NCBI GenBank assembly: GCA_002706335.1 | Contig: PAKZ01000037.1 | Span: 1-64,000, forward strand | Length of the DNA: 64,000 nucleotides | From: Ahrensia sp. | GTDB lineage: Bacteria; Pseudomonadota; Alphaproteobacteria; Rhizobiales; Rhizobiaceae | Reading direction: 5' to 3' | In this document: one piece after another, positions 54,849 through 64,000 of the stretch | Numbering within the stretch: position 1 is the first letter of the stretch | How the letters are laid out: every line of letters begins with the position of its first letter | Translations under genes and position numbers: made by a program | Notes under the pieces: model-generated | Database searches by the model: none | Told to the model about the DNA's origin: nothing | Seen by the model: the letters and a program-made list of their open reading frames with translations, nothing else

Positions 54849-56657
54849 TTACTCGCCGCGGCCTGTCAGCCCGGCGACCAGGCCGTCGTCGAAGACCTCC
54901 ATAGTCTCGAACAGCCGTGAATACAGTTTGTCGTTGCCAACGAGCTGGTCGTGCGGCCCGGATTCAATGATGCGGCCTTTGTCGATAACAAAGATCCGAT
55001 CGGCCGAGATAATCGTGGAAAGGCGATGCGCGATCACCAATGTCGTGCGCCCGCTCATCAATCTGGCAATCGCGTCGCGGATGATCGTTTCCGACTCGCT
55101 GTCCAGTGCGGAGGTGGCTTCGTCGAGCACGAGGATCGGTGCGGCTTTCAGGATGGCCCGGGCGATAGCGATGCGCTGCCGTTGCCCGCCGGACAACATC
55201 GCGCCGTTTTCTCCAACGACGGTCTGGATGCCGTCTGGCAGAGCTTCGATGAATTCGGTCGCGTTGGCCGCAGCCGCAGCCGCACTGATCTCTGCCTCGG
55301 TCGCATCCGGGCGTCCGCATGCAATGTTGTCGCGAATGCTCCCGGCAAACAGAAACGCGTCCTGGCTGACATAGGAGATGTTCTTCCGGATGCTTTCGAC
55401 GGTCAGATCGCATATGTCGTTGCCATCGATGAAGATCGAGCCGGAACGCGGCGTATAGAACCGCTGGATAAGGTTGATGATCGTCGTCTTGCCCGCGCCC
55501 GAAGGCCCTACAAGGGCGATGACTTCACCAGGTTTGGCCCTCAGGGATACGCCACGCAGAACGTCCTGCCCTGACCTGTATCCGAAAGCGACATTGTTCA
55601 CGGAAATATCGCCCTTCGCGTGCCAAAGCGTTTTCTTGCCTGATCCGGCATCTGCTTTCGGCCAGTCCAGAAGCTCATAGAGCGGACGAAGCCGATTCAC
55701 GTTTCGTTGCAATTCCACGTTCAGCCGCGCCAGACGACGGGATGGTTCATAGGCCAGCAGGAATGCCGCCAGAAAAGCCATGAACTCACCGGCCGTTTTG
55801 CCAGCCGTCATGATCTGCCAGCCTGCATAGACGACCAGTACGCCAAGAACCAATCCGCCGAGCGTCTCCATCAACGGACCGGTGCTGGCCCTCGCCACGC
55901 TGATTGCGTTGGCGCGCTTTTCGGCTTCGCGGGCGGCTTCGGTGACCCGGTCGCGTGTCGCTGACTCAAGCGAATAGGCTTTGATAATGTGGATGCCCTG
56001 AACGGTTTCCTGCATGGCTGCGAGAACAGAGGCGAAATGCCCGAACTCTGCCGTGTCATGCGCCTTAACCTTTTGTACGATTCGGGCGACGAAAATCAGT
56101 GCGATTGGCGCGGTTGCCATCGCAATGAGGGTCAATAACGGGTCTTGTGAGACCATAACCACAAACAGCGCAATCAGGGTCAGAAGGTCGCGCCCGAGCC
56201 GTGTGCAGATGAGGTTGGTTGCTTCGCGCGCCGCCTCGGCTCCTCTGGAGATTCGCGCAATGAAGTTGCTCGAATGCTGGCCGGCGAAAGTGTCGATCGG
56301 CAGAGCCGAGAGCTGCTCGATCGACTTGATGTAGAAGTCGGCTTGCACGGCATTGCCAATGCGGTCGAGAACCGTATTCTGACCGAAGCCCGCGATCCCT
56401 TTTGCAATATAGATTGCGGCGATCGAGGCGCCGAGCATCCAGATCTTGCCAATTTCCTGCCCGGACAACACGTCGTTGACGACGTGGCGAAGTATCCATG
56501 CGCTCGCGGCAGTAGCCAGTGCGAGGATAAGCATGCAAAGGACAGCAAAAGCGAAGCTGCGCGAATGCGATCTGACAACTGATTCAGAAAAAAGCCGCCG
56601 TGCCAACGCAAAAGTGTTTGGTGACGAATTTTCTTCCATGCGAAAGTCTGGGTCCAC
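54849..56657 (-). CDS. MsbA-like ABC exporter (fused permease and ATPase)
   Basis: A 602-residue half-transporter. Six membrane helices (about 30-320) precede an ATPase with Walker A GPSGAGKTT (about 384-392), LSGGQRQRIAIARA (about 491-504) and Walker B ILVLDEATSALDSESE. MsbA-type exporters flip lipid A or lipid-linked oligosaccharides. Between polysaccharide genes, a lipid-linked glycan is the likely cargo. It converges on the CapD-like gene and is divergent from the ligase/polymerase gene. Confidence 0.9.
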   Translation of the reverse strand: MDPDFRMEENSSPNTFALARRLFSESVVRSHSRSFAFAVLCMLILALATAASAWILRHVVNDVLSGQEIGKIWMLGASIAAIYIAKGIAGFGQNTVLDRIGNAVQADFYIKSIEQLSALPIDTFAGQHSSNFIARISRGAEAAREATNLICTRLGRDLLTLIALFVVMVSQDPLLTLIAMATAPIALIFVARIVQKVKAHDTAEFGHFASVLAAMQETVQGIHIIKAYSLESATRDRVTEAAREAEKRANAISVARASTGPLMETLGGLVLGVLVVYAGWQIMTAGKTAGEFMAFLAAFLLAYEPSRRLARLNVELQRNVNRLRPLYELLDWPKADAGSGKKTLWHAKGDISVNNVAFGYRSGQDVLRGVSLRAKPGEVIALVGPSGAGKTTIINLIQRFYTPRSGSIFIDGNDICDLTVESIRKNISYVSQDAFLFAGSIRDNIACGRPDATEAEISAAAAAANATEFIEALPDGIQTVVGENGAMLSGGQRQRIAIARAILKAAPILVLDEATSALDSESETIIRDAIARLMSGRTTLVIAHRLSTIISADRIFVIDKGRIIESGPHDQLVGNDKLYSRLFETMEVFDDGLVAGLTGRGE

Positions 56658-56889
56658 GTTGCCGTCCTGTCAGTTTCGAAGATGGACGAACGGATACGGA
56701 AAATCTACCTGAAATAGGAAATTAAGAATGAATACGCTCTGAAACGGATCGGGACGGGACGTATCTGCGCTTGTATTCTTATGTCGGAATTTGATCATCT
56801 GTTATTTACATGCAGGCCATACACGGCCGTATTGTTGAAATCCGGCAATCGCTTCGGATCCAGTGCAAATGGCCATATGAGCAAATACC

Positions 56890-58209
56890 TTGAGTTGTAA
56901 TGCCGCAAAGCCCCCAGCCAAATCCGCCACGTCGCCGGCCCGGTTGGATACGTTAACGGAGACCAAAGGGCTGAATCACGGTGATCGCAATACGCTAGTT
57001 TTCATATTTGCCGTCCTCGCTACCGCGCCGACATTCGGCAGTTGGACCCTCACCGCGGGACTTGCGGTCGCATTTGGATGCGCGTTGCTGGCTGTTGCCT
57101 TCGGGCGCTGTGCGCTGCAATTGGATCGTGTGAGCGTTCTGGCTGCATGTGCAGCCGGCTTATATGCTTTCGTCAAGGTCGCTTTTACCCTGGCCCATTC
57201 GGGTTGGGCCGGCGCCCATACTCTCTTCGGATTTCTTCTGTTCCTTGCGCCTGTTTTCCTGATTTCCGTTCTGCGCCGGATGGATCGGTCAGACATACTG
57301 AATGTCACAATTTTCGGGTGCGGCTTTTCGGCCTTGCTGGCGTTTCCGGTCGCTGCCTATCAGGTCTTCTGGATGGGCGTGCGCGCCGAAGGGGGGAGTG
57401 GAAATCCCGGCGTATTCGCGGTGCTGGTGCTGGTCATGGGTTCTATCGGAGCGCTCAACATAACCGCATCGGGCGGCCGCCGGTTCTGGCTCGGTTATCT
57501 TTCCTGGCTGGCGATGGTTTTCTGCGTCACGCTGTCGGGCATGAGGGGAATATGGATCGCGATACCTGTCGTCACCGCGATCGTCCTCTGGGCGAGCGTC
57601 CGATGTCTTTCCGGAGCGACCATCCGACGGGTTGTGCTGGCCGCGGCAGCATCCGTGGCGATCGGGGTAGGATTGACCGGCGGCATGATTTGGGACCGTG
57701 TGGCGGAGCTTTCCGCGGATATCGCTCATATTACGGAGGAAGGTAACTTTGACTCTTCCACGGGCCGAAGACTGCTGATGTATGATGCGGCCTGGAGCGC
57801 GATCATGGAGGCTCCCTGGTCCGGATATGGTATCTATGAACGCATGGATGCCGTCCAAGCCCAGGTTCCGGCGGAACGGCTACATCTCGTCATGTACAGT
57901 CATCCCCATAACGGATTTCTCGCGGCGCTGCTGGATGCCGGCGTGTCGGGACTTGTCGCCTTGCTTCTTCTCCTGGCGGCGCCGGTCGTCATCGCGGCAA
58001 TGGCGGACCGCGATGAGGCGTGGGGAACGAGAATGGCTGCGGCGCTTATCTTGACGGTGGGCTATGTCGCCAGTGGCATGACGAACATTCTCTTCGAACA
58101 CGACCTCATGGATAGTGCTTTCATTACTATTCTTTCGCTAATCGCGGCGAGTTCCTCTTTGCGAAATTCGAAAGTCGGTTCGCAATCTGCGATACAAGAT
58201 TATCGGTAG
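56890..58209 (+). CDS. O-antigen ligase/polymerase (Wzy_C family), unclear start
   Basis: Up to 439 residues with about ten membrane helices. The large periplasmic loop holds a typical Wzy_C ending, YSHPHNGFLAALLDAGVSGL, with the family His residues. It would join repeat units or ligate a polymer to its anchor. No ATG lies upstream of the first helix; in-frame TTG codons at 56890 and 56944 are the only choices, and neither has a good ribosome site. The start is therefore uncertain. Confidence 0.85.
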   Translation: MSCNAAKPPAKSATSPARLDTLTETKGLNHGDRNTLVFIFAVLATAPTFGSWTLTAGLAVAFGCALLAVAFGRCALQLDRVSVLAACAAGLYAFVKVAFTLAHSGWAGAHTLFGFLLFLAPVFLISVLRRMDRSDILNVTIFGCGFSALLAFPVAAYQVFWMGVRAEGGSGNPGVFAVLVLVMGSIGALNITASGGRRFWLGYLSWLAMVFCVTLSGMRGIWIAIPVVTAIVLWASVRCLSGATIRRVVLAAAASVAIGVGLTGGMIWDRVAELSADIAHITEEGNFDSSTGRRLLMYDAAWSAIMEAPWSGYGIYERMDAVQAQVPAERLHLVMYSHPHNGFLAALLDAGVSGLVALLLLLAAPVVIAAMADRDEAWGTRMAAALILTVGYVASGMTNILFEHDLMDSAFITILSLIAASSSLRNSKVGSQSAIQDYR

Positions 58210-58289
58210 TCTTGCATTGGCGCTTTGACGATCGCCGATTGTCCCCGGAAAACGGACCAGGAGGCCGAAGGTTGTCCATGCGATCGCGG

Positions 58290-58677
58290 CCGGACGGAAC
58301 CAGCGCAGTCTCTGTCGCGCCGGCTTGGTTTTCGGTGACGGCTCCCAGACGCGCTGTTCTGCTATGTTGACGATATGGTGGAGGGCTTCCTGCGGCTCAT
58401 GGAGAACGGGCCTGAATTGATCGGTTCCGTAAATATCGGCGATCCGGGCGAATTCACAATCCGGCAGCTCGCGGAGATAATTATCGAGATGGCCGGGTCG
58501 CAATCGCGGTTCGCCCGTTTCGACCTTTCCCGGGATGATCCGACGCAACGCCAGCGAGACATCACGCTTGCAGGCGAAGGGCTGGACTGGGCGCCGAAGG
58601 TGGAACGTGCTGAAGGGCTCGGGAAAACCATTGCGTACTTCTGCGCCCTGTTGCCGGAATTGCAGACGGCAGGTTGA
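58290..58677 (+). pseudogene. UDP-glucuronate decarboxylase remnant (C-terminal third)
   Basis: The last 100 residues (from 58375) match the C-terminus of the intact enzyme at 42052-43026: VEGFLRLMENGPELIGSVNI and DDPTQRQRDITLA. Just upstream FGDGSQTR is in another frame, and FCYVDDM returns to the first, so about one base is missing near 58352. Upstream of about 58300 the match fades and the NAD site is absent. It is a broken second copy. Confidence 0.85.
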
Positions 58678-58716
58678 CCGCGTTCGCGATCCGCAAGCCG
58701 GTTGGCTGTCTGGTGG

Positions 58717-59703
58717 TCAACGCGGTGCCGGGCGAGGCGTCAGCTCCCGGCTAAGGTCGGCGATAGCGATGCCTAGCCTCTCGTGAAACGCCTTCTGACT
58801 TTCCAGGAAGGAGCGTCGTGCCTGACGCCCCATTTCCTCGAGCCTGCACTTGTCGATCGTGAGCAATGACTCGATTGCCGCCTCCAGGGCAGGCACATTA
58901 ACGTAATAATTCCTCCCCAAATGCCGTATTTCGGATCTGTCGGTTTCCACGACAACGCCATATTGCCGATTGACGAATTCGTTCATTGGGGGCGCATCGG
59001 TCGTGATCACGACGGCCCCGCAGCCGAGCGCTTCGTGAATGTAATGTCCCCAACCCTCCGATCTCGAAGGGCATAGATGAACGCCGCAATCGTTCATCAG
59101 GAGGGCGAGCTGATCTTCTGACAGGAAACCCGGCGCGACTTTGACATTCGGCGGCAACGGGCGCGCGATATTGGCTTCCTTCTGGACAAGGGTGAGGTCC
59201 GGCCATTCGGGATGCCGGTTCCACAGCGAGATGACATCTGCAGTCCCTTTCAGGGTGCTGCCACCCGCGACATGAAGGAACCGCCGCCAGTCTTTGCCTA
59301 TCGAGGGGTCGTGCCGGTCCTGTGACATGAAGCCGACATGGGTGGTCTTGCTTCCCATGCTGGAAAATATCTCGCATGCATGCGCCGTCTTTGTCAGCAC
59401 AAGGTCGATGCCCTTGAGACGCCCCGTATGGCGCCTTGGAAACCTTTCCTGATTGGGAATGAGGACATTCGCCGCGCCGGCATGGATCCAGGAGGGGTAG
59501 ACCCTCTCGAGATGGAATATGAAATCATGCGTGCGCCTTCGCATCAGCCGGTTGAGCCATCGCCTGTCCCCCGGCCGCGCGATGTCGGCGCGGATTTCGA
59601 GCTCCGCCAGTACATGCGCCAGAAGCTTCGCGTCTACCGTAAGCCTATATCCGTTGTCCTTGGATATGATGACGGCAGAGGGAAAATTGCGTGACGAATC
59701 CAT
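58717..59703 (-). CDS. Glycosyltransferase (GT4-like)
   Basis: A 328-residue GT-B protein. The C-terminal donor domain reads HVAGGSTLKGTADVI, VKVAPGFLSEDQLALLMND and CPSRSEGWGHYIHEALGCG with the conserved glutamates. The N-terminal domain is short. The start at 59703 has AAAGG five bases upstream; the frame is open to 59778. It is the last polysaccharide gene before the sulfate-activation genes. Confidence 0.85.
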   Translation of the reverse strand: MDSSRNFPSAVIISKDNGYRLTVDAKLLAHVLAELEIRADIARPGDRRWLNRLMRRRTHDFIFHLERVYPSWIHAGAANVLIPNQERFPRRHTGRLKGIDLVLTKTAHACEIFSSMGSKTTHVGFMSQDRHDPSIGKDWRRFLHVAGGSTLKGTADVISLWNRHPEWPDLTLVQKEANIARPLPPNVKVAPGFLSEDQLALLMNDCGVHLCPSRSEGWGHYIHEALGCGAVVITTDAPPMNEFVNRQYGVVVETDRSEIRHLGRNYYVNVPALEAAIESLLTIDKCRLEEMGRQARRSFLESQKAFHERLGIAIADLSRELTPRPAPR

Positions 59704-59859
59704 ATCGACCTTTAAGAGCGGAGGTGATCCGCAATGCTGTTGGCGGGTCAGTCTAGGCAAGGGTATAAGGTGCCACAATACGATGATATCGTGGGGAGAA
59801 TGAGCCGTATTCGGCCGGAAATCGCATAAAATGGTCGGCGGGAGAGCCCGGGCGGCTCT

Positions 59860-61767
59860 CTATGAGGCGACGATTCCCCGCAGCGTAAGTTGCCGGATGA
59901 TCTCATCGGCCGCCGCTTCCGCGCTGATCTCGGTGGTCTCGATGCGGATTTCGGCGTTTTCGGGTGCTTCGTAAGGGGAATCGATGCCGGTGAAGTTCTT
60001 GATCTGGCCGGCCCGCGCCTTCTTGTAGAGGCCCTTGCGGTCTCTCGCTTCGGCAACCTCCAGCGGCGTATCGACGAACACCTCTATGAACTCGCCGTCC
60101 CCGACGAGATCGCGCGCGAGCCGACGTTCGGCGCGGAACGGCGAGATGAACGAGACCAGCGTAATCAGCCCCGCATCGGTCATCAGCTTGGCGACTTCGG
60201 CAACGCGGCGGATATTCTCGACGCGGTCGGCATCGGTGAAGCCGAGATCCTTGTTCAGCCCGTGGCGCACATTGTCGCCATCCAGCAACATCGTATGCGC
60301 GTTCAGGGCTATCAGTTTCCTGTCGACGATGTTCGCGATTGTCGACTTGCCGGAGCCCGACAGTCCGGTGAACCAAAGCACGACCGGTTTCTGGCCCTTG
60401 ATCGATGCGCGCGTGGAACGCTCCACGTCGAGCGCCTGCCAGTGCACGTTGGATGAGCGGCGCAGCGCGAAGTGGATCATTCCCATTCCGACGGTGCTGT
60501 TGGTCATCTTGTCGATCAGGATGAAGCCGCCGGTCTCGCGATTGTCCTGATAGGGATCGAATGGAATCGCCCGATCGAGCGAGATATTGCAGACGCCAAC
60601 CTCGTTGAGTGCCAGTTCGTGCGCGGCATCGTGTGACAGGGTGTTGACGTCGATGCGGTATTTCGGACGCGTGATCGTCGCGTTCACCGTCGACGTGCCG
60701 GTCTTCAACAGATAGGGCCGGCCCGGATACATCGGCTCGTCCGCCATCCAGAGGATCGTCGTCTCGAACTGGTTGGCGACTTCGGCGGGGGCGCCGGCGG
60801 CGCAGATCATGTCCCCGCGCGAGATGTCGATCTCGTCTTCCAGCGTCAGCGTCACCGACTGGCCGGCTACGGCCTCGTCTAGATCGCCATCCATGGTGAC
60901 GATGCGCGCGACCGTGCTTTCCTTCGCGGAGGGAAGCACCTTGATCGCGTCGCCCGGCTTCACCGTGCCCGACGATATGAAACCGGAAAAGCCGCGGAAG
61001 TCGAGATTGGGCCGGTTCACCCATTGCACGGGCATCCGGAAGGCCTTGGCCTGCGCGGCGTCGCGCACGGCAACCGTTTCGAGATGCTCGAGCAGAACGG
61101 GTCCGTTGTACCAGCCCATCGCTTTGGAGCGCTCGATGATGTTGTCGCCTTCCAGTGCCGACATCGGAATCGCGGTGATGTGCTCGATGCCCCCGAGTTC
61201 CTTCGCAAAGGCGCGATAGGCGATCTCGATATCCGAGAAGACCTGCTGCGAATACTCGACCAGGTCCATCTTGTTGACGGCCAGGACGACGTTTTCGATT
61301 CCGAGACGGGAGACGATGAAGGAGTGACGCCGGGTCTGTGTCAGGATGCCCTTGCGGGCGTCGATCAGGATGATCGCGAGATCCGCCGTCGAGGCGCCGG
61401 TCGCCATGTTCCGCGTATATTGCTCGTGGCCCGGCGTATCAGCGACGATGAACTTGCGCTTTTCGGTCGAGAAGAAGCGATAGGCGACATCGATTGTGAT
61501 GCCCTGTTCGCGTTCGGAAGCCAGCCCGTCGACCAGAAGGGCGAAGTCCAGCTTGTCGCCCTGCGTTCCCATCTTTTTCGAGTCGGCTTCGAGCGCCGAC
61601 AACTGGTCTTCGAAAATCAGCTTGGATTCATAGAGAAGCCGCCCGATCAGCGTCGACTTGCCGTCATCCACGCTGCCGCAGGTAATGAAACGCAGCAGGG
61701 ATTTCTCTTCCTGGGCCTTGAGATAGCCGTCGATATCGGAAGCGATGAGCTCGGATTTATGTGCCAT
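59860..61767 (-). CDS. cysNC: Sulfate adenylyltransferase large subunit fused to APS kinase
   Basis: A 635-residue fusion. Residues 1-440 are the GTPase subunit Cys[16 protein letters not shown] (about 31-45), DTPGHEQY and NKMDLVEY. Residues about 455-635 are the APS kinase Cys[16 protein letters not shown] (about 466-480) and [11 protein letters not shown]. With CysD it makes APS, then phosphorylates it to PAPS. The same fusion is called NodQ in nodulating rhizobia; no nod genes are seen here. Its ATG shares one base with the cysD stop. Confidence 0.97.
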   Translation of the reverse strand: MAHKSELIASDIDGYLKAQEEKSLLRFITCGSVDDGKSTLIGRLLYESKLIFEDQLSALEADSKKMGTQGDKLDFALLVDGLASEREQGITIDVAYRFFSTEKRKFIVADTPGHEQYTRNMATGASTADLAIILIDARKGILTQTRRHSFIVSRLGIENVVLAVNKMDLVEYSQQVFSDIEIAYRAFAKELGGIEHITAIPMSALEGDNIIERSKAMGWYNGPVLLEHLETVAVRDAAQAKAFRMPVQWVNRPNLDFRGFSGFISSGTVKPGDAIKVLPSAKESTVARIVTMDGDLDEAVAGQSVTLTLEDEIDISRGDMICAAGAPAEVANQFETTILWMADEPMYPGRPYLLKTGTSTVNATITRPKYRIDVNTLSHDAAHELALNEVGVCNISLDRAIPFDPYQDNRETGGFILIDKMTNSTVGMGMIHFALRRSSNVHWQALDVERSTRASIKGQKPVVLWFTGLSGSGKSTIANIVDRKLIALNAHTMLLDGDNVRHGLNKDLGFTDADRVENIRRVAEVAKLMTDAGLITLVSFISPFRAERRLARDLVGDGEFIEVFVDTPLEVAEARDRKGLYKKARAGQIKNFTGIDSPYEAPENAEIRIETTEISAEAAADEIIRQLTLRGIVAS

Positions 61768-62669
61768 CAGAAATAGCCCTCCTGCTTCTTCTTCTCCATC
61801 GAGGCGGACTGGTCGTGGTCGATCATGCGGCCCTGGCGTTCGGAGGTGGTGGTCAGGAGCATTTCCTGGATGATGTCGGTCAGCGTCGCCGCGTCGCTCT
61901 CTATGCCGCCGGTCAGCGGATAGCAGCCCAGCGTGCGGAAGCGCACCATCCGTTCTTGCGGCACTTCGCCGGGTTTGAGCGGCATGCGCTCGTCATCGAC
62001 CATGATCAGCGTGCCGTCGCGCTCGACCACCGGGCGCTTCGCCGCGAAATAGAGTGGCACGATGTCGATCTTCTCGAGGTGGATGTACTGCCAGATATCG
62101 AGCTCGGTCCAGTTGGAGAGCGGAAAGACCCGGATCGATTCACCCTTCGCCTTGCGCGTGTTGAAGATGCGCCAGAGTTCCGGCCGCTGGTTTTTCGGAT
62201 CCCAGCGATGATCGGCGGTTCGGAACGAGAAAACGCGCTCCTTGGCGCGCGATTTCTCCTCGTCGCGGCGCGCCCCGCCGAAGGCGACATCGAACTTGTA
62301 CTTGTCGAGCGCCTGTTTGAGCGACTGGGTCTTCATGATGTCGGTATGAAGCGCCGATCCGTGGCTGAACGGGCCGACACCCTGTCGCACGCCGTCCTCG
62401 TTGATATGCACGATCAGATCGAGGCCGTATTTCTCCGCGATCTTGTCGCGAAAGGCGATCATCTCCCGGAACTTCCATGTCGTATCGACATGCATGAGCG
62501 GGAAGGGCGGTTTTGACGGGTAGAAGGCCTTCAGCGCCAGATGCAGCATGACAGCCGAGTCCTTGCCGATCGAATACAGCATGACAGGATTGTCCGCCTC
62601 GGCCGCCACTTCACGCATGATGTGGATGCTCTCGGCTTCTAGGCGCTGGAGATGGGTGAGCGTTTGCAT
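61767..62669 (-). CDS. cysD: Sulfate adenylyltransferase small subunit
   Basis: A 300-residue ATP-pyrophosphatase that adenylates sulfate. The PP-loop [13 protein letters not shown] is at about 32-44. Family stretches include [31 protein letters not shown] and [14 protein letters not shown]. Normal length. First gene of the PAPS-forming pair; GGAG lies about eleven bases from the ATG. cysQ lies 54 bases upstream on the same strand, so the three form one likely operon. Confidence 0.97.
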   Translation of the reverse strand: MQTLTHLQRLEAESIHIMREVAAEADNPVMLYSIGKDSAVMLHLALKAFYPSKPPFPLMHVDTTWKFREMIAFRDKIAEKYGLDLIVHINEDGVRQGVGPFSHGSALHTDIMKTQSLKQALDKYKFDVAFGGARRDEEKSRAKERVFSFRTADHRWDPKNQRPELWRIFNTRKAKGESIRVFPLSNWTELDIWQYIHLEKIDIVPLYFAAKRPVVERDGTLIMVDDERMPLKPGEVPQERMVRFRTLGCYPLTGGIESDAATLTDIIQEMLLTTTSERQGRMIDHDQSASMEKKKQEGYF

Positions 62670-62723
62670 GCGGTGGATGGCTCCGAAGATCGCCTGTCGA
62701 ATAAACGTCCGCGCGAAGCGGGC

Positions 62724-63521
62724 TTATGTGGCTTGGACCGTCGTCGGTATCGAGTAGTGAGCGGTCGGCGATGCGGCGATGAAATAGGGGTTCCTGAACT
62801 GGGTTTTGCCGTAGCTAAGCGGCGAACCGTCGCATGTCAAAACCTGTCCTCCGGCAGCCAGGAGAACCGCGTGTCCCGCCGCGGTATCCCATTCCATCGT
62901 CGGTCCGAAACGCGGATAAATGTCCGCTTCCCCCGCCGCGACAAGGCAAAATTTCAGTGAGGAACCGGCGTTCACGCAATCCGAAATTTTATTTTGAGAA
63001 ATGAAGTCTTCGGTTTCCTTCGTGAGGTGCGAGCGGCTGGCGATGGCTGTCATGTCGTCGCCGCAGGTGCGGACCTCGATTTTCCGCGAATTCCCGGCGG
63101 AATCGATCTCGTAGGCGCCTGACGACAGGTCCCCGACGAACATGCGTCCGATCGCCGGGGCGTAGACGATGCCGGCAGTCGGTATGCCGTTCTCGACCAG
63201 GGCGATATTGATCGTGAACTCTCCGGTCTTCTTTATGAATTCCTTGGTCCCGTCGATCGGGTCGACAAGAAAGAACGTCCCGTCCGGCGGTATCGCGCCA
63301 TGTGTGGCGGCGCGTTCCTCGGTGACGATCGCAATGTCCGGGTAGAGTTCGCGAAGCACTGGAAACAGCAGATTGTCGACGGCGAGGTCGGCTTCCGTGA
63401 CCGGGCTGTTGTCCTGCTTGATCGCAACGTCATGATCGCGCGCATATATAGCCATCGCGATCTCGCCGGCCTTCAGCGTGACCGCGGTCAGGTCGTCGAT
63501 TTTCGTATGCCCCTCGGTCAA
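62724..63521 (-). CDS. cysQ: 3'(2'),5'-bisphosphate nucleotidase CysQ (TTG start)
   Basis: A 265-residue inositol-monophosphatase-fold enzyme that turns PAP into AMP, removing the by-product of sulfotransfer. Metal sites are complete: TEERAATHG, VDPIDGTKEF and EWDTAAGHAVL. The start is taken as TTG at 63521 because GAGG stands six bases upstream and the protein then begins at normal family length; another TTG (63533) is possible and the first ATG falls inside the first helix. First gene of the cysQ-cysD-cysNC unit. Confidence 0.92.
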   Translation of the reverse strand: MTEGHTKIDDLTAVTLKAGEIAMAIYARDHDVAIKQDNSPVTEADLAVDNLLFPVLRELYPDIAIVTEERAATHGAIPPDGTFFLVDPIDGTKEFIKKTGEFTINIALVENGIPTAGIVYAPAIGRMFVGDLSSGAYEIDSAGNSRKIEVRTCGDDMTAIASRSHLTKETEDFISQNKISDCVNAGSSLKFCLVAAGEADIYPRFGPTMEWDTAAGHAVLLAAGGQVLTCDGSPLSYGKTQFRNPYFIAASPTAHYSIPTTVQAT

Positions 63522-63601
63522 TCCCAACCTCAATCGTTCTGCTCTGATATCTGCTGTTTCGAGAGCGAACTATATTTTCGGCCGTACGATGTCCATTTCT
63601 T

Positions 63602-63628
63602 GTTCGGATTTGCCTTGGAACTCCGAAC
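63602..63628. repeat. Inverted repeat upstream of galU
   Basis: GTTCGGA (63602-63608) and TCCGAAC (63622-63628) are perfect seven-base arms 13 bases apart, in the region shared by the cysQ and galU promoters. A regulator site is possible. Confidence 0.35.
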
Positions 63629-63710
63629 GCGTTACCCCGTTTGATCTATGTGATGTTGCATCGCGAAATTATACAACCGAAGCGTTTAAGACCAAGGAGT
63701 GCGCACCCTG

Positions 63711-64000
63711 ATGGTTAAACCCGTACGTAAAGCAGTTATCCCGGTAGCAGGTCTCGGAACACGATTTCTTCCCGCGACCAAGGCGACGCCGAAGGAAATG
63801 CTGACGGTCGTCGACCGTCCCGTCGTCCAGTATTGCGTCGACGAGGCTTTCGAGGCGGGAATTGAACATGTCATCTTCGTGACCGGCCGTGGCAAGGGCC
63901 TGATCGAGGATCACTTCGACTATCAGTATGAGCTTGACTCAACGCTGCGCAGCCGCGGCAAGGAAGCGGCCGCCGACAAGCTCGATGCCGAAACGCCGGG
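63711..64000 (+). CDS. galU: UTP-glucose-1-phosphate uridylyltransferase, N-terminal part (cut by window end)
   Basis: The first 96 codons of a GalU-type enzyme that makes UDP-glucose. The nucleotidyltransferase signature [20 protein letters not shown] begins near residue 8 and [15 protein letters not shown] follows. The ATG has AAGGAG about eleven bases upstream. The gene continues beyond the window. UDP-glucose is the precursor of UDP-glucuronate and then UDP-xylose. Confidence 0.95.
   Translation, partial: MVKPVRKAVIPVAGLGTRFLPATKATPKEMLTVVDRPVVQYCVDEAFEAGIEHVIFVTGRGKGLIEDHFDYQYELDSTLRSRGKEAAADKLDAETP

Noticed and set aside
59860-62669. nodP/nodQ nodulation genes
   Set aside because: The proteins match CysD/CysNC equally well and no nodulation gene or nod box was seen.

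Overview
The window looks like a chromosomal segment of an alphaproteobacterium of the order Hyphomicrobiales (Rhizobiales). The signs are an IalB-family protein, paired LysE/RhtB exporters, a short DUF1127 protein, BioY without ECF partners, a rhizobial-type hybrid epimerase/sugar transferase, a CsgH-type curli gene, a CysNC fusion and a full-consensus CtrA box. Most genes are GC-rich (roughly 60% by eye). A stretch at about 35.2-38.8 kb and several intergenic regions are clearly AT-richer. The genus cannot be fixed from sequence reading alone.

Layout. 0.4-4.9 kb: small housekeeping and accessory genes (two LysE exporters, GNAT, TetR, an exported AhpD-like protein, DUF1127, YjbQ). 5.0-12.4 kb: a DsbA-like thiol oxidoreductase, SMC, pyruvate phosphate dikinase and a small acidic protein. 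12.5-15.0 kb: a DUF1499 membrane protein, a metallo-beta-lactamase-fold hydrolase and BioY with a terminator. 15.05-21.1 kb: a tightly overlapping purine-breakdown operon (PuuE, AllA, XdhA, XdhB, OHCU decarboxylase, HIU hydrolase), with no urate oxidase in view.

21.1-43.0 kb: a large surface-polysaccharide region. It holds glycosyltransferases, a hybrid epimerase/sugar transferase, ManC, a Wzm/Wzt ABC exporter, a sulfotransferase, a methyltransferase, GT-C-like membrane proteins, a phage-tail-like DUF2793/peptidase S74 protein and UDP-xylose synthase. A tRNA-Gln(UUG) with its terminator closes it. 43.3-52.3 kb: an IalB-like protein, then a curli locus with a secreted small protein, CsgG, a 1375-residue curlin-repeat protein, CsgH, a minor curlin, CsgF and a convergent small curlin. 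52.7-64 kb: a second polysaccharide block (CapD/WbpM-like enzyme, MsbA-like exporter, O-antigen ligase/polymerase, a decayed UDP-xylose synthase copy, a glycosyltransferase), then CysNC, CysD, CysQ and the start of GalU.

How it fits together. ManC, UDP-xylose synthase and GalU supply activated sugars. CysD/CysNC make PAPS and CysQ clears PAP, which suits the sulfotransferase and suggests a sulfated surface polymer. The curli genes next door make an amyloid, so the window looks like a dedicated biofilm-matrix region. The strongest candidate for something new is the giant curlin: about 100 strand-length repeats with three non-repeat inserts, behind a promoter region with a perfect CtrA-type site and a motif shared with the neighbouring secreted-protein gene.
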